Shown in pieces: positions 17,189 to 25,697 of a stretch of DNA of 64,000 nt (positions within the stretch are counted from its first letter, which is position 1; every line of letters starts with the position of its first letter). The notes below the pieces were generated by a model. The model was given only the letters and a program-made list of their open reading frames with translations, ran no database searches and was not told the origin of the DNA. A program made the position numbers and the translations under genes. The stretch spans positions 1 through 64,000 of the forward strand of contig CAZYIV010000006.1 of NCBI GenBank assembly GCA_964647615.1. Reading direction: 5' to 3'. The stretch comes from JADJOM01 sp964647615 (GTDB taxonomy: Bacteria > Gemmatimonadota > Gemmatimonadetes > Gemmatimonadales > GWC2-71-9).

Positions 17189-19269
17189 GAGGCGGGCGCC
17201 GGCCCCACCGACCAGGTGTTGTTGTCGCGGTTGATGTCGGCCAGGACGTCGTCCGGATCGAGCACTACCTTCACCACGGTCTTGTCGGTGAACAGGCCGT
17301 AGATGTACTGCAGCTCGTTGCGGCGCCAGATGTCGGCGCCCAGCTTCACCCGCCGGGTGCTGCCGTCATCGAAGGTGAGCTCCATCTGCAGTGGCATCAC
17401 CAGCCCGCCCTTGTTCTCCACCGTGATGCGCACGTAGTTCTTGCCGCGGTCAGTGGTCCCGATCAGGCTGTCGGCCGGCTGGGTGGTGACCGCGGTGACG
17501 GCCTGATCGTTGGCGTAGGTCGTGTAGAACCAGCCGCGCCAGAACCAGTTGAGCAGTTCCCCCGCCCCATCGTCAATCGACCGGAAGAAGTCGGCCGGCT
17601 GCGGATGCTTGAAGGCCCAGCTCCGGGCGTACTCGGAGAAGGCCTGGTCGAAGAGCTGCGGCCCGACTACCTGCTCCCGCAGCATGACCAGCCCGGCAGC
17701 CGGCTTGCCGTACCCGTTGTTGCCGAACTGGCGGTGGATCATGTCGGACTCGGTCATGAGCGGCACCTGGTCCGGGTCCCGCATGTAGCCGACGATGTTC
17801 TTCGCCGGGCCGCGGTTGCTCGGGTAGGCCGGGTCCCAGTCCTGCTCGGCGTAATACTGCAGGAAGCTGTTGACCCCCTCGTCCATCCAGGTCCACTTCC
17901 GCTCGTCGGACGCCACGATCATCGGGAACCAGTTATGCCCCACCTCGTGGATGGTGACGCTGATGAGCGCCCGGGCCAGGCCCGCCGTGTAGCTGCCATC
18001 CGGCGCCGGCCGCGCGCCGCAGAAGGCGATCATCGGGTACTCCATGCCGAACACCGGGCCATGCACATTGACGGCCTTGGGGTACGGGAACGGAAATGCC
18101 AGCCGGCCGTAGGTCCGCATGGTCTGGGCGATGGCCTTGGTGGACAGGCTGTCCCACAGCGGCATCGCCTCCCGGGGGTAGATCGAGTGCAGCTCGATCG
18201 TCCGGGTGGTGCCGGGATAGCGGAAGCCCGCGGCATCCCAGACATAGGCCCGGGAGGAGGCCCAGGCGAAGTCGCGGACGCTGTCGGCGTGGAACTTCCA
18301 GGTGACCGGCGCGGTGCCTGCGGGGCGCGCTGCCGGGGTCGCCGCCTCCTCCCTAGTCACGATGAAGACCGGCGTCTCGGAGGTCAGCGCCTGCGCCAGC
18401 CGCCGCCGCTGGAGGGCGGTGAGGGTGGTGAGCGGGTTCTGCAGCACCCCGGTGGCCTGCACGATATGGTCGTGCGGGACCGTCAGCTCCACATCGTAGG
18501 TGCCGAACTCCAGGTAGAACTCGCCCTGGCCATAGAACTGGTCGGTCTGCCAGCCGTTCTGGTCGTCGTAGACCGAGGCGCGGGGGTACCACTGCGCCAC
18601 CTCGTACATCCAGCCGTCGCCCACCAGCTCCCGGGCACCGCGGCCGTTGCGGCTGGTCTGGGGCACGATGAAGTGCCAGTCGATCTCCACCACCGCCTTG
18701 TCGCCCGAGGCGAGCGGCGACGGCAGCAGGACCTTCATCTCGGTACCGTTGATCACGTAGGGGGCGTCCACCCGGCTCACCGTGCGCCCGCGGGTCACCA
18801 CCGCCTGCACCCGGGTGATCTTGTGCCCGCCCTCGAATGGCTCGGGGGCGAGGAAACGGCGCGCCTGGGGCGAGATCCGCTCCGGCAGCGCCGGCGCGCC
18901 CTGGATGGTCCGGCTGACGGACGGGTCGTCGATGTTCTGGTCCAGCTGGAACCACAGGTAGGCCAGCCGGTCCGGGGAGTTGTTGTGGTAGGTCACCCGC
19001 TCGGAGCCGGTCACCGTGTGCGTCGTGGTGTCCAGCGAGGCCTTGATGGCGTAGTCCACCTGCTGCTGCCAGTAACGCGGCCCCGGCTTCCCGGCGGCAT
19101 TCCGCAGGTCGTTGGGGGAGGGCCACTCCGAGAGGGCACGGAAGTTCGACTCGTTGGTCTTGGGATTGGGCGGGGCGTCGAGCCACTGCTGCGCCACCGC
19201 CGCGCCGGGGGTCACCACGAGGCCCGTGGCCGCCAGCGCCAGGGCCGTCCACGACATCCGATGTTCCAT
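17185..19269 (-). CDS. M1-family zinc metallopeptidase, exported
   Basis: A 694-residue exported aminopeptidase-like protein. The ATG at 19269 gives a signal peptide ending near AAVAQQ; ATG 19257 is an alternative. The zinc motif HEVGHNW is near residue 441, with the third ligand Glu in WTWMDEGVNSF about 19 residues later; the upstream GMEYPMIAF corresponds to the M1 GxMEN substrate loop in altered form. A C-terminal domain of about 100 residues resembles those of periplasmic M1 relatives. It probably trims peptides or processes an envelope protein. It lies between HupE/UreJ-like and DUF6702-like genes, with a 4-base overlap to the latter. Confidence 0.88.
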   Translation of the reverse strand: MEHRMSWTALALAATGLVVTPGAAVAQQWLDAPPNPKTNESNFRALSEWPSPNDLRNAAGKPGPRYWQQQVDYAIKASLDTTTHTVTGSERVTYHNNSPDRLAYLWFQLDQNIDDPSVSRTIQGAPALPERISPQARRFLAPEPFEGGHKITRVQAVVTRGRTVSRVDAPYVINGTEMKVLLPSPLASGDKAVVEIDWHFIVPQTSRNGRGARELVGDGWMYEVAQWYPRASVYDDQNGWQTDQFYGQGEFYLEFGTYDVELTVPHDHIVQATGVLQNPLTTLTALQRRRLAQALTSETPVFIVTREEAATPAARPAGTAPVTWKFHADSVRDFAWASSRAYVWDAAGFRYPGTTRTIELHSIYPREAMPLWDSLSTKAIAQTMRTYGRLAFPFPYPKAVNVHGPVFGMEYPMIAFCGARPAPDGSYTAGLARALISVTIHEVGHNWFPMIVASDERKWTWMDEGVNSFLQYYAEQDWDPAYPSNRGPAKNIVGYMRDPDQVPLMTESDMIHRQFGNNGYGKPAAGLVMLREQVVGPQLFDQAFSEYARSWAFKHPQPADFFRSIDDGAGELLNWFWRGWFYTTYANDQAVTAVTTQPADSLIGTTDRGKNYVRITVENKGGLVMPLQMELTFDDGSTRRVKLGADIWRRNELQYIYGLFTDKTVVKVVLDPDDVLADINRDNNTWSVGPAPAS

Positions 19270-19313
19270 CACCACGCTCACTGTGTTGAGGAAGTCACCC
19301 GCCCCGCCGCCGG

Positions 19314-19916
19314 TCAGCCCAGCACCCGCTCGGCGAGGATCGTTGCCCCGACCGCGGCGATGCCGCCCGAGGCCACGAGCACCCAGTCCCGCCTGCCCAG
19401 CCCAAGCCCCCGCTCCACCGCCACGCCCACCAGCAGCACGCCGGCCAAGATGCCCAGCTGGCCCAGTTCGAGCCCCACGTTGAAGCTGAACAGTGGCAGC
19501 GCGAGGCTCGCCTCGCCACCGAGCAGGCTCCGCAGGAAGCTGGAAAACCCGAGCCCGTGGATCAGTCCGAAGCCCAGCGCCAGCGCGTAGCGTAACCGCT
19601 GTCCGCGGGTCGCCACCGACTCCGTTCCCTGATCCCGGGCCACGAACCCGATGGCCACGAGGCTGGTCGCGACGATGGTGGCGGCGATCCCGGCCTCGAC
19701 CAGCCGCGCGTTGACCCGGACCAGGTTCAGCGTCGCGAGCGCCAGTGTGATCGAATGCCCCACCGTGAAGGCGGTGACCAGGATGAGCAACCGGCGCCAC
19801 TCGCGGGGGCGGTACGCCACGGTCAGGGCGGCCACGAACAGGATGTGGTCGTAGCCGCGCAGATCCGCGATATGGTGCATTCCGAGACGGAGATATGTCA
19901 GGAACTCTGAACCCAT
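19314..19916 (-). CDS. HupE/UreJ-like membrane protein
   Basis: A 200-residue protein with about six transmembrane helices. It opens with the family's histidine segment (GMHHIADLRGYDHILFV) and has the second motif TAFTVGHSITL near residue 50 and FGLIHGLGFSS near 115. HupE/UreJ proteins are linked to nickel uptake in hydrogenase or urease operons, but no hydrogenase or urease is here, and this subfamily is tied to an M1 peptidase and DUF6702 instead. A metal (nickel, cobalt or zinc) transport role is possible but unproven. It ends about 45 bases before the M1 gene. Confidence 0.8.
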   Translation of the reverse strand: MGSEFLTYLRLGMHHIADLRGYDHILFVAALTVAYRPREWRRLLILVTAFTVGHSITLALATLNLVRVNARLVEAGIAATIVATSLVAIGFVARDQGTESVATRGQRLRYALALGFGLIHGLGFSSFLRSLLGGEASLALPLFSFNVGLELGQLGILAGVLLVGVAVERGLGLGRRDWVLVASGGIAAVGATILAERVLG

Positions 19917-19942
19917 TCAGGGACACCGTACGGGGGGAAGAA

Positions 19943-19960
19943 CGGCGGGTTTCCCCGCCG
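19943..19960 (-). terminator. Hairpin after tRNA-Pro, possible weak terminator
   Basis: On the minus strand CGGCGGG, loop GAAA, CCCGCCG form a perfect 7-pair stem followed by TTCTT. It lies downstream of tRNA-Pro and just before the HupE-like gene, where a terminator or read-through regulator would fit. The U-run is short. Confidence 0.45.
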
Positions 19961-20018
19961 GGACGGGCATTGGTGACTTTCTACGTCGGTGAGGGATCGG
20001 CGGATCTGGCTGGACGAA

Positions 20019-20092
<74 letters not shown>

Positions 20093-20101
20093 CGATTCCG
20101 G

Positions 20102-20126
20102 CGCCCCGCCAATCCTGCGCGGGGCG
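20102..20126 (-). terminator. GC-rich hairpin between the VKOR gene and tRNA-Pro
   Basis: CGCCCCGC (20102-20109) pairs with GCGGGGCG (20119-20126) around a 9-base loop. It lies after the VKOR stop on the minus strand. There is no U-run, so it may be a factor-dependent stop or part of the tRNA-Pro precursor. Confidence 0.3.
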
Positions 20127-20171
20127 GGAGAAAGGTGGCAGATCCGGGCTCCGCGCGGGAGGCCCGGTGCG

Positions 20172-20636
20172 TCACGCGCCCCCGATCCCTCGACCCCGGC
20201 GTTCCCGGGTCAGGTAGACCGAGAGCCCCAGGATGAGGGTGATGGAGACCGCCGAGATGGCGCACCAGGGGCAGAAGGTGCGCAGGACGACGAACTCGCC
20301 GTACTTGAGCCGCAGGGTGAAGGTGAACCCCAGCACCGCCAGCACCAGGAGCGTGACGACCGGCCAGCGGGCCGCCTGCCACCGCGGCTGCAGGCTTGCG
20401 AGGCTGGCGCCGAGGAGGAGCAGGTACCCCGCCACCCCGATCAAGGCGACGTCGATCCCGAAGAACCAGCCCCAGCGGCTGAACATGGCACGGTCGCAGC
20501 CGCCGGTGCTGCAGGTGAGGTTGCCGATGATCCCGCGCTTGTACATCGCGAGGTAGACGGCGCTGGTGCCGGCGATCAGGCTGAGCAGCGCGATCGCCAT
20601 GCGGGCGCGGACGGCGCCGGGGCTGGGCTCGGTCAC
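20172..20636 (-). CDS. Vitamin K epoxide reductase (VKOR)-family protein
   Basis: A 154-residue inner-membrane protein with four predicted helices. It keeps the VKOR cysteines: a loop pair Cys42/Cys47 (CSTGGC) and the active CPWC at 122-125. Bacterial VKOR proteins oxidise a DsbA-like partner and pass electrons to quinone, making periplasmic disulfide bonds. There is no fused thioredoxin domain. It overlaps the upstream cytochrome c gene by ATGA; cytochromes c need a reduced CXXCH, so the pairing may bear on electron handling or be incidental. No DsbA is in the window. Confidence 0.88.
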   Translation of the reverse strand: MTEPSPGAVRARMAIALLSLIAGTSAVYLAMYKRGIIGNLTCSTGGCDRAMFSRWGWFFGIDVALIGVAGYLLLLGASLASLQPRWQAARWPVVTLLVLAVLGFTFTLRLKYGEFVVLRTFCPWCAISAVSITLILGLSVYLTRERRGRGIGGA

Positions 20637-21055
20637 GGCGCCCCCTGGGACGCACCGGCGGCCGGCCCGTGATACCGCTCCTGCAGCCAGCGCACGTAGG
20701 CCACGACCTGCGGGACCTCGGCGGTGTCCACCCGCGCCACCGGCGGCATGGCGCCATAGTGGAATCGCCGCTGGGGAGCCCCGCGCACCACCGCCGCGGT
20801 CATCGCCGAGTCGGTCACCCGCGAGACCAGGAAGAGGGTGTCGAGCAGCGGCGGCCCGAGTCCCTGCCCCTTCCCCAGGGCGCCGTGGCAGGAGGCGCAG
20901 TAGCTGCCGTACAGCGCCGCCCCGCGCTGCAGCTCCGCCGGCGTGGACCCCGGATTGAACGCGGCCATCGCCGCGCTGCCGCCGCTGCCGCCCCCACAGG
21001 CCGCCAGCACCAGGCCCAGGAGCACCCCGGCCGACTGTCGTGCCTTCACATCCAT
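20633..21055 (-). CDS. Small c-type cytochrome, probable lipoprotein
   Basis: A 140-residue monohaem cytochrome. The ATG at 21055 is chosen over 21076 because AAGGG lies eight bases before it and it avoids a larger overlap with rdgB. The signal ends in a lipobox (LVLAAC, Cys20), then a Gly/Ser linker, the haem site CASCH at 53-57, and a Met in HYGAMPPV near 107 as likely axial ligand. It probably carries electrons at the periplasmic face. It overlaps the VKOR gene by 4 bases. Confidence 0.88.
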   Translation of the reverse strand: MDVKARQSAGVLLGLVLAACGGGSGGSAAMAAFNPGSTPAELQRGAALYGSYCASCHGALGKGQGLGPPLLDTLFLVSRVTDSAMTAAVVRGAPQRRFHYGAMPPVARVDTAEVPQVVAYVRWLQERYHGPAAGASQGAP

Positions 21056-21059
21056 TGCG

Positions 21060-21683
21060 TCATCCCTTGTCGGCACCCGCGAGTGCCGCGATCAGTTGCT
21101 CCAGGGCCCGGCCGCGATGGCTGACCCGGTCCTTCGCCTCTCCGTCGGCCTCGCCGAAGGTCTGGCCCAGTTCGTCGCTGAGGAAGTACGGATCGTAGCC
21201 GAAGCCCCCGGTGCCCCGCGGCTCCTCGAGGATCTGCCCGTTGCAGGTCCCCTGGAAGACCTCCGGGAACGCCCCCTGCCGGCGCAGCAGCACCAGGGCG
21301 CAGCGATACCGCGCCCGGCGCCGCCCCTCGGGCGCACCCGAGAGCCGACGCACCAGCATGGCGTTGTTGGCCGCGTCCACCTGGGCCGGCGTGCCGCCGG
21401 CCCCGGCCCAGCGCTTGGACCGGACCCCGGGCTCCCCGCCGAGCGAGAAGACCTCGAGCCCGGAGTCGTCGGCGACGGTCGGGAGGCCGCTCAGGCCGAG
21501 GAAGTACTCCGCCTTGAGTCGGGCGTTGGTCTCGAAGGAATCGGCGACCTCGAGGCGGGACTCCGCTTCCCGCTCCGGGATCCCGGCCTCGTCGGGGAAG
21601 ACCACCTCGTGGCCGGCGGCGATGAGCATCCGGCGCACTTCCCGCTGCTTCCCCGCGCTGCGCGTGGCGAAGAGCAGCTTCAT
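21060..21683 (-). CDS. rdgB: XTP/dITP pyrophosphatase (RdgB/HAM1)
   Basis: A 207-residue cytoplasmic enzyme that removes inosine and xanthosine triphosphates from the nucleotide pool. It opens with the family LLFATRSAGKQREVRRML motif, has VADDSGLEV near residue 70 and FGYDPYFLSDELGQTF near 150. It overlaps RNase PH upstream by ATGA, a common pairing in bacteria (rph-rdgB). Confidence 0.95.
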   Translation of the reverse strand: MKLLFATRSAGKQREVRRMLIAAGHEVVFPDEAGIPEREAESRLEVADSFETNARLKAEYFLGLSGLPTVADDSGLEVFSLGGEPGVRSKRWAGAGGTPAQVDAANNAMLVRRLSGAPEGRRRARYRCALVLLRRQGAFPEVFQGTCNGQILEEPRGTGGFGYDPYFLSDELGQTFGEADGEAKDRVSHRGRALEQLIAALAGADKG

Positions 21684-22390
21684 CCGGCGAGGATCTTCCG
21701 CTGGGCGGCGAACAGCTCCGTGATGCCGCCCTGGGCGAGTTCCAGCAGCCGGTCGAGCTCGGCCCGCTGGAAGGTCGAGTGCTCACCCGTGCCCTGCACC
21801 TCCACGAACCGGTCCGGATGCACCATCACGATGTTGGCGTCCACCCCGGCGTCCCGGTCCTCGAGATAGGCCAGGTCCAGCCGGGGCTCGCCCTCGACCA
21901 CCCCGACGGAGATGGCGGCGACGAGGTCGCCGAAGGGGTTCGCCACCCCGGCGCGCTGGGCCAGCCAGGCGCACGCATCCGCCAGTGCCACACAGCCGCC
22001 GGTGATGCTGGCGGTCCGGGTGCCGCCGTCCGCCTGGAGCACGTCGCAGTCGATCTTGATGGTCCACTCGCCGAAGGCCATCGTCCGCATCGCGGCCCGG
22101 AGCGAGCGGCCGATGAGCCGCTGGATCTCCTGGGTGCGGCCGCCCGGCCCGCGGCGCTCCCGGTCGGTGCGTTCCAGCGTCGCCCGCGGCAGCATGGCGT
22201 ACTCGGCGGTGACCCAGCCCTGGCCGGAGCCCTTCTTCCAGCCCGGGACGCCCTGCTCGACGCTGGCGGTGCAGTGCACCAGGGTGCCGCCCATGCGGAT
22301 CAGGCAGGAGCCTTCGGCGTAGGGATTCGCGTTGCGCTCAAGCACGAGGGGGCGCAGCTGGTCCGGCCGGCGGCCGTCAGGACGAGGCAC
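21680..22390 (-). CDS. rph: Ribonuclease PH
   Basis: A phosphate-dependent 3'-5' exonuclease of 236 residues that trims tRNA precursors. Family features include the start RPDGRRPDQLRPL, the GSCLIRMGGT strand and the AMRTMAFGEWTIKIDCDVLQ region with phosphate-binding Arg residues. It overlaps rfaE2 by 14 bases upstream and rdgB by 4 bases downstream. Confidence 0.96.
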   Translation of the reverse strand: MPRPDGRRPDQLRPLVLERNANPYAEGSCLIRMGGTLVHCTASVEQGVPGWKKGSGQGWVTAEYAMLPRATLERTDRERRGPGGRTQEIQRLIGRSLRAAMRTMAFGEWTIKIDCDVLQADGGTRTASITGGCVALADACAWLAQRAGVANPFGDLVAAISVGVVEGEPRLDLAYLEDRDAGVDANIVMVHPDRFVEVQGTGEHSTFQRAELDRLLELAQGGITELFAAQRKILAG

Positions 22391-22853
22391 GCAGTCGCTC
22401 CACGATGGCGGTGGTCGAGAATCCGTGTTCGAGGGTCACGTGGCGGACCCGCCCGCCGCGCGCCTGCACCACGTCGGCCCCCACGGTGGTGGCCACGCTG
22501 TAGTCGCCCCCCTTCACCAGCACGTCCGGCTCCAGGGCGCTGATCAGCTCCAGCGGGGTGTCCTCGTCGAAGATCACCACGCAGTCCACCGCCCCGATCG
22601 CGGCCAGCACCCGTGCGCGGGCCGCGGCCGGGACGATCGGGCGCTCGGGTCCCTTGCCGAGCCGGCGCACGGAGGCGTCGCTGTTGACGCCGACGACCAG
22701 CGCATCGCCCTCGGCGCGGGCGGCCTCGAGCAGGGTGATATGGCCGGGATGGAGGAGGTCGAACACCCCGTTGGTGAAGACCACGATGCCGGCCTGGGAC
22801 TCGCGCCAGGCCGCCGCGGCCCGGCGGTCCCGGATCTTGCCCGTGGTGTCCAT
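22377..22853 (-). CDS. rfaE2: D-glycero-beta-D-manno-heptose 1-phosphate adenylyltransferase
   Basis: This 158-residue protein matches the C-terminal (adenylyltransferase) domain of HldE as a separate gene. The nucleotidyltransferase motif TNGVFDLLHPGHI (HxGH) is near residues 27-39 and a late GFSTTAIVERLR near the C-terminus. It would make ADP-heptose for lipopolysaccharide inner core or similar glycans. The kinase half is not in the window. It follows the antiporter gene by four bases. Confidence 0.93.
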   Translation of the reverse strand: MDTTGKIRDRRAAAAWRESQAGIVVFTNGVFDLLHPGHITLLEAARAEGDALVVGVNSDASVRRLGKGPERPIVPAAARARVLAAIGAVDCVVIFDEDTPLELISALEPDVLVKGGDYSVATTVGADVVQARGGRVRHVTLEHGFSTTAIVERLRASS

Positions 22854-22857
22854 GGGG

Positions 22858-24153
22858 TCAGCTGCCGGTGCGGGCGAAGATCATCTTGAGCGCGACCGGG
22901 GCGACGAAGGTCGTCCCCATGACCATGAGCAGCACGATGCTGAACGTGGTCTCGCTCAGGAGTCCCGCCTGGCGGCCCACATCGGCGAAGATCAGCCCGA
23001 CCTCGCCGCGCGGCACCATGCCGGTGCCCACGGTGAGCCGGTGGAACTTCGCCCACGGCGCGCCCCAGCCGGCCACCAGCTTGCCCACGATCGCGATGAC
23101 CGTGAGCGAGGCGGCGATCCCCAGCACCGCGAGGGCGCCCGGCCGGGTCGGATCGAGGAGGGTCACGTCTGCCGCGGCCCCGACGTTCACGAAGAAGATC
23201 GGCGCCAGCACCGCGGCGACCGGGCGGACCTCGTGCTCCACGGTGGTGGCGTGGCGGGTGCCGCGGATGATGAGGCCGGCCGCGAAGGCGCCGATGATCA
23301 TCGCCGAGCCGACCTGGGCCGCCAGGGCGGCGAGCGCCAGGGCGAAGGCGATCGACACGGCGACCACCACCCCACGCACGCGCATCCGGACCACCTGGTC
23401 CACGATGCGCGGCACCAGCAGGTTGCCCACCAGCAGCGCGGCCACCAGGAACCCGATCGCGACGCCGAAGGTGATGCTCACGCCCGCGAGCGTCGCGGTG
23501 CCCCCGGCGGCGATGCCGGAGACCACGCTCAGGATCACCAGGCCGACGACGTCATCAATGACTGCGGCGCCCAGGATCACCCGGGCCTCGGTGGTGTCCA
23601 TCCGGCCGAGGTCGCCCAGCACCCGGGCGGTGATCCCCACCGACGTGGCGGTGAGGGTCGCGCCGACGAAGATCGCGACGGTGCGGAGGTCCCCGCCGTC
23701 GGCGGTCGCCGGATGCGGGAGGAAGGCCCAGTAGACATACCCGAGCGCGAACGGCACGAACACCCCGACGGCGGCCACCGCCAGGCTGGCGGGACCGACC
23801 TTGAACATCTCCTTGAGGTCGGTCTCGAGCCCGACCTCGAACAGCAGCAGGATCACGCCCAGTTCCGCCAGCAGGCGGATCATCTCCGCCCCCGACGCGT
23901 CGCCGGCCGGCACGACGCCGAACACGCTGGCGCCGAGCAGCACCCCGGCCACCAGCTCCCCGAGCACCGACGGCAGGCCCAGCCGCTCGGCCCCCTCCCC
24001 CAGCAGCTTGCCCACCACCAGCATGGTGGCGATGACCAGCAGCAGGTTCACCAGCCCGCCCTCCCCCCCCGCCGCCAGCAGCGGCGCGGGGAAGAGCAGC
24101 AGGAGGGCGAGGTAGAGGACGGGGCGCAGCGGGAGGGAACGGCGAGGAACCAT
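22858..24153 (-). CDS. Cation:proton antiporter (CPA2 type)
   Basis: A 431-residue inner-membrane protein with about 12 helices. It shows CPA2 features such as GELVAGVLLGASVFG early, LLLFEVGLETDLKEMF near residue 105 and an AAVIDDVVGLVIL motif near 190 where the Asp pair forms the ion-binding site. It should exchange Na+ or K+ for protons. There is no RCK/TrkA-N regulatory domain. Its ATG overlaps the stop of the upstream gene by one base (TGATG). Confidence 0.88.
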   Translation of the reverse strand: MVPRRSLPLRPVLYLALLLLFPAPLLAAGGEGGLVNLLLVIATMLVVGKLLGEGAERLGLPSVLGELVAGVLLGASVFGVVPAGDASGAEMIRLLAELGVILLLFEVGLETDLKEMFKVGPASLAVAAVGVFVPFALGYVYWAFLPHPATADGGDLRTVAIFVGATLTATSVGITARVLGDLGRMDTTEARVILGAAVIDDVVGLVILSVVSGIAAGGTATLAGVSITFGVAIGFLVAALLVGNLLVPRIVDQVVRMRVRGVVVAVSIAFALALAALAAQVGSAMIIGAFAAGLIIRGTRHATTVEHEVRPVAAVLAPIFFVNVGAAADVTLLDPTRPGALAVLGIAASLTVIAIVGKLVAGWGAPWAKFHRLTVGTGMVPRGEVGLIFADVGRQAGLLSETTFSIVLLMVMGTTFVAPVALKMIFARTGS

Positions 24154-24524
24154 CAGAGCGGCTCCTCGGCCATCGGCTCGTACACGAACGTGTGGGTGAA
24201 GATCGGCACCGTCACGGTCTCGCTGTAGGTCGTCGTGATCGTGATGCGGCGCGGCTTGCCCGAGCGGGTGATGGTGAACTTCCGCGCCTCCGGGGGCAGG
24301 CCGAGCTCATCCACCTTGGCCTCGAGGCGGCGACGGATCACGCCGTCGCTCAGGGTCGGGGCCAGGCGGGCGGAGACCCGCATCTCGTCGAGCAGCTGGT
24401 AGTACCGCACCCACGGCTGCCCGAAGTGGATGCCGTAGTACACCCCGGCCACCAGGATGACGAGCGAGACGAGGCAGCCGGACGTGCTCGCGCCACGGCG
24501 CGAGGAAACCCTGGGCGTCACCAT
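24153..24524 (-). CDS. Small single-span membrane protein, DUF4845-like
   Basis: A 123-residue protein with one transmembrane helix (about residues 17-34) and a periplasmic tail with paired beta strands (RRITITTTYSETVTVP). The overall layout resembles DUF4845 proteins, of unknown function; this is a weak resemblance. It overlaps the lptE stop by 7 bases and leads into the antiporter, all in one envelope-related unit. Confidence 0.6.
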   Translation of the reverse strand: MVTPRVSSRRGASTSGCLVSLVILVAGVYYGIHFGQPWVRYYQLLDEMRVSARLAPTLSDGVIRRRLEAKVDELGLPPEARKFTITRSGKPRRITITTTYSETVTVPIFTHTFVYEPMAEEPL

Positions 24525-25018
24525 TGGGACTGCGCTCCGTCCACGATGTTGGTCACCAGCTTGCTGAGGGCCCGGCCACGCGCCCGCGCCTCCGTCTCGG
24601 AGCCGGGCACGTATTCACCATCAATGGTCATCCCGTTGCGCTGCCAGAGGGTCTTGCCGTCCTTGTCCACGATCTCGACCGAGACGGTCAGCTGCACCAG
24701 CCGCTTGTCCACCGTCACCTGGCTGTTGGCCCCGCCGGTGAAGGCGACGGGGACATCCGGCTCGTAGCGGGAGATGCTGCCGCGCACGATGGCGTCGGCA
24801 GAGGCCTCGCCCGCCTGGCGGAGCCCCAGCCGGCCCTGCACCGCGGCGCGCACCGAGTCCGCGACCTCCTGGGTCAGGGTCGGCTCGGGCGTCAGGTTGT
24901 CGAACGGCAGGATGGCGACGGTCTTGATTTCGGGGGGGAAGCCCCCGCCCTTGAAGCCATAGAAGCACCCGGCCAGCAGCAGGGTGCTAAGGCTCGCTCG
25001 GGCGAGCCCAGATCTCAG
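24518..25018 (-). CDS. lptE: LptE-family LPS-assembly lipoprotein, non-standard start
   Basis: The frame encodes a lipoprotein with lipobox LLAGC, then FYGFKGGGFPPEIKTVAILP and DNLTPEPTLTQEVADSVRAA, typical of the LptE/'LPS assembly lipoprotein' family that supports LptD at the outer membrane. No in-frame ATG, GTG or TTG precedes the lipobox; the first usable one is GTG 24853, which would delete the lipobox and first strand. The CTG at 25018 would give a sound lipoprotein signal (LRSGLARASLSTLLLAGC) and a 166-residue protein. It overlaps the upstream lipoprotein gene by about 30 bases, which suits translational coupling. Confidence 0.78.
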   Translation of the reverse strand: MRSGLARASLSTLLLAGCFYGFKGGGFPPEIKTVAILPFDNLTPEPTLTQEVADSVRAAVQGRLGLRQAGEASADAIVRGSISRYEPDVPVAFTGGANSQVTVDKRLVQLTVSVEIVDKDGKTLWQRNGMTIDGEYVPGSETEARARGRALSKLVTNIVDGAQSQW

Positions 25019-25697
25019 GCGGGAATTGCGCAGTCGGAACGCTCGCGTAGAACGTGATCTCCAGTTTGGACGGCACGGTCGGCACCGTCAGGAGCGCCTT
25101 CACCGGACTGCCGTCGGCCCGGACGGTGACGCTCGTCCGGCCCAGCACCTTCCCCTCACGCCGCACCTCGGCCGACAACGTGGACCCGCTCCCGGCGCTC
25201 CGGACGTAGGTCGTGGTGTCGCTGCCGCGGATGTACTGCCAGGCGGCGCCCTCGGTCGTCTTCACCCCACGAAGGTCCGCTCCGGCCGGGGCCGGCTGGG
25301 CGACCCCCAGGATGGCCCAGAGGAGCGAGACCCCTGGCACCAGCTCGTCCACCGACCGGTCGGGCACCACCCAGAGGGCGGAGTCGCCCACCACCGCCGC
25401 CGAGCCCTTCCCGATCCCGAGGGACCCGGCGAAATCAAACCGGAGGGAGTCGGGTGGCACCAGTCGCACGCTGCCCCGGCCGCCCTTGCTGGCCTGCTCG
25501 TCCTGGTAGAGCCAGGTGAACCGGTACATGATCGGCTGGGTCGGGGTGGTCGGAGCTACCCACCCGGCCACCTGCCCGGGCTCGACCCGCACCAGCCCCT
25601 TGGGTGCCAGCGGACCGGGCCCGCCACCACACGCGGCCAAGCCGAGCAGAAGATAGGCCGCCCCCGCGGGCCGGTCAAGCCGAAACCGTTGCAGCAT
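24987..25697 (-). CDS. Lipoprotein of unknown function, possibly LolA/LolB-like
   Basis: A 236-residue lipoprotein (signal MLQRFRLDRPAGAAYLLLG, lipobox AAC). The body alternates strands and has a VRLVPPDSLRFDFAG segment that recalls the LolA/LolB lipoprotein-carrier fold, though I cannot assign it to a family with confidence. It starts one base inside the stop of the large barrel protein (TGATG) and overlaps lptE, so it sits in an outer-membrane biogenesis context. Confidence 0.65.
   Translation of the reverse strand: MLQRFRLDRPAGAAYLLLGLAACGGGPGPLAPKGLVRVEPGQVAGWVAPTTPTQPIMYRFTWLYQDEQASKGGRGSVRLVPPDSLRFDFAGSLGIGKGSAAVVGDSALWVVPDRSVDELVPGVSLLWAILGVAQPAPAGADLRGVKTTEGAAWQYIRGSDTTTYVRSAGSGSTLSAEVRREGKVLGRTSVTVRADGSPVKALLTVPTVPSKLEITFYASVPTAQFPPEIWARPSEP

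Noticed and set aside
17185..19926. 913-codon frame for the M1 peptidase with a long N-terminal extension
   Set aside because: The extra part overlaps the HupE/UreJ-like gene in another frame; the signal peptide at 19269 defines the start.
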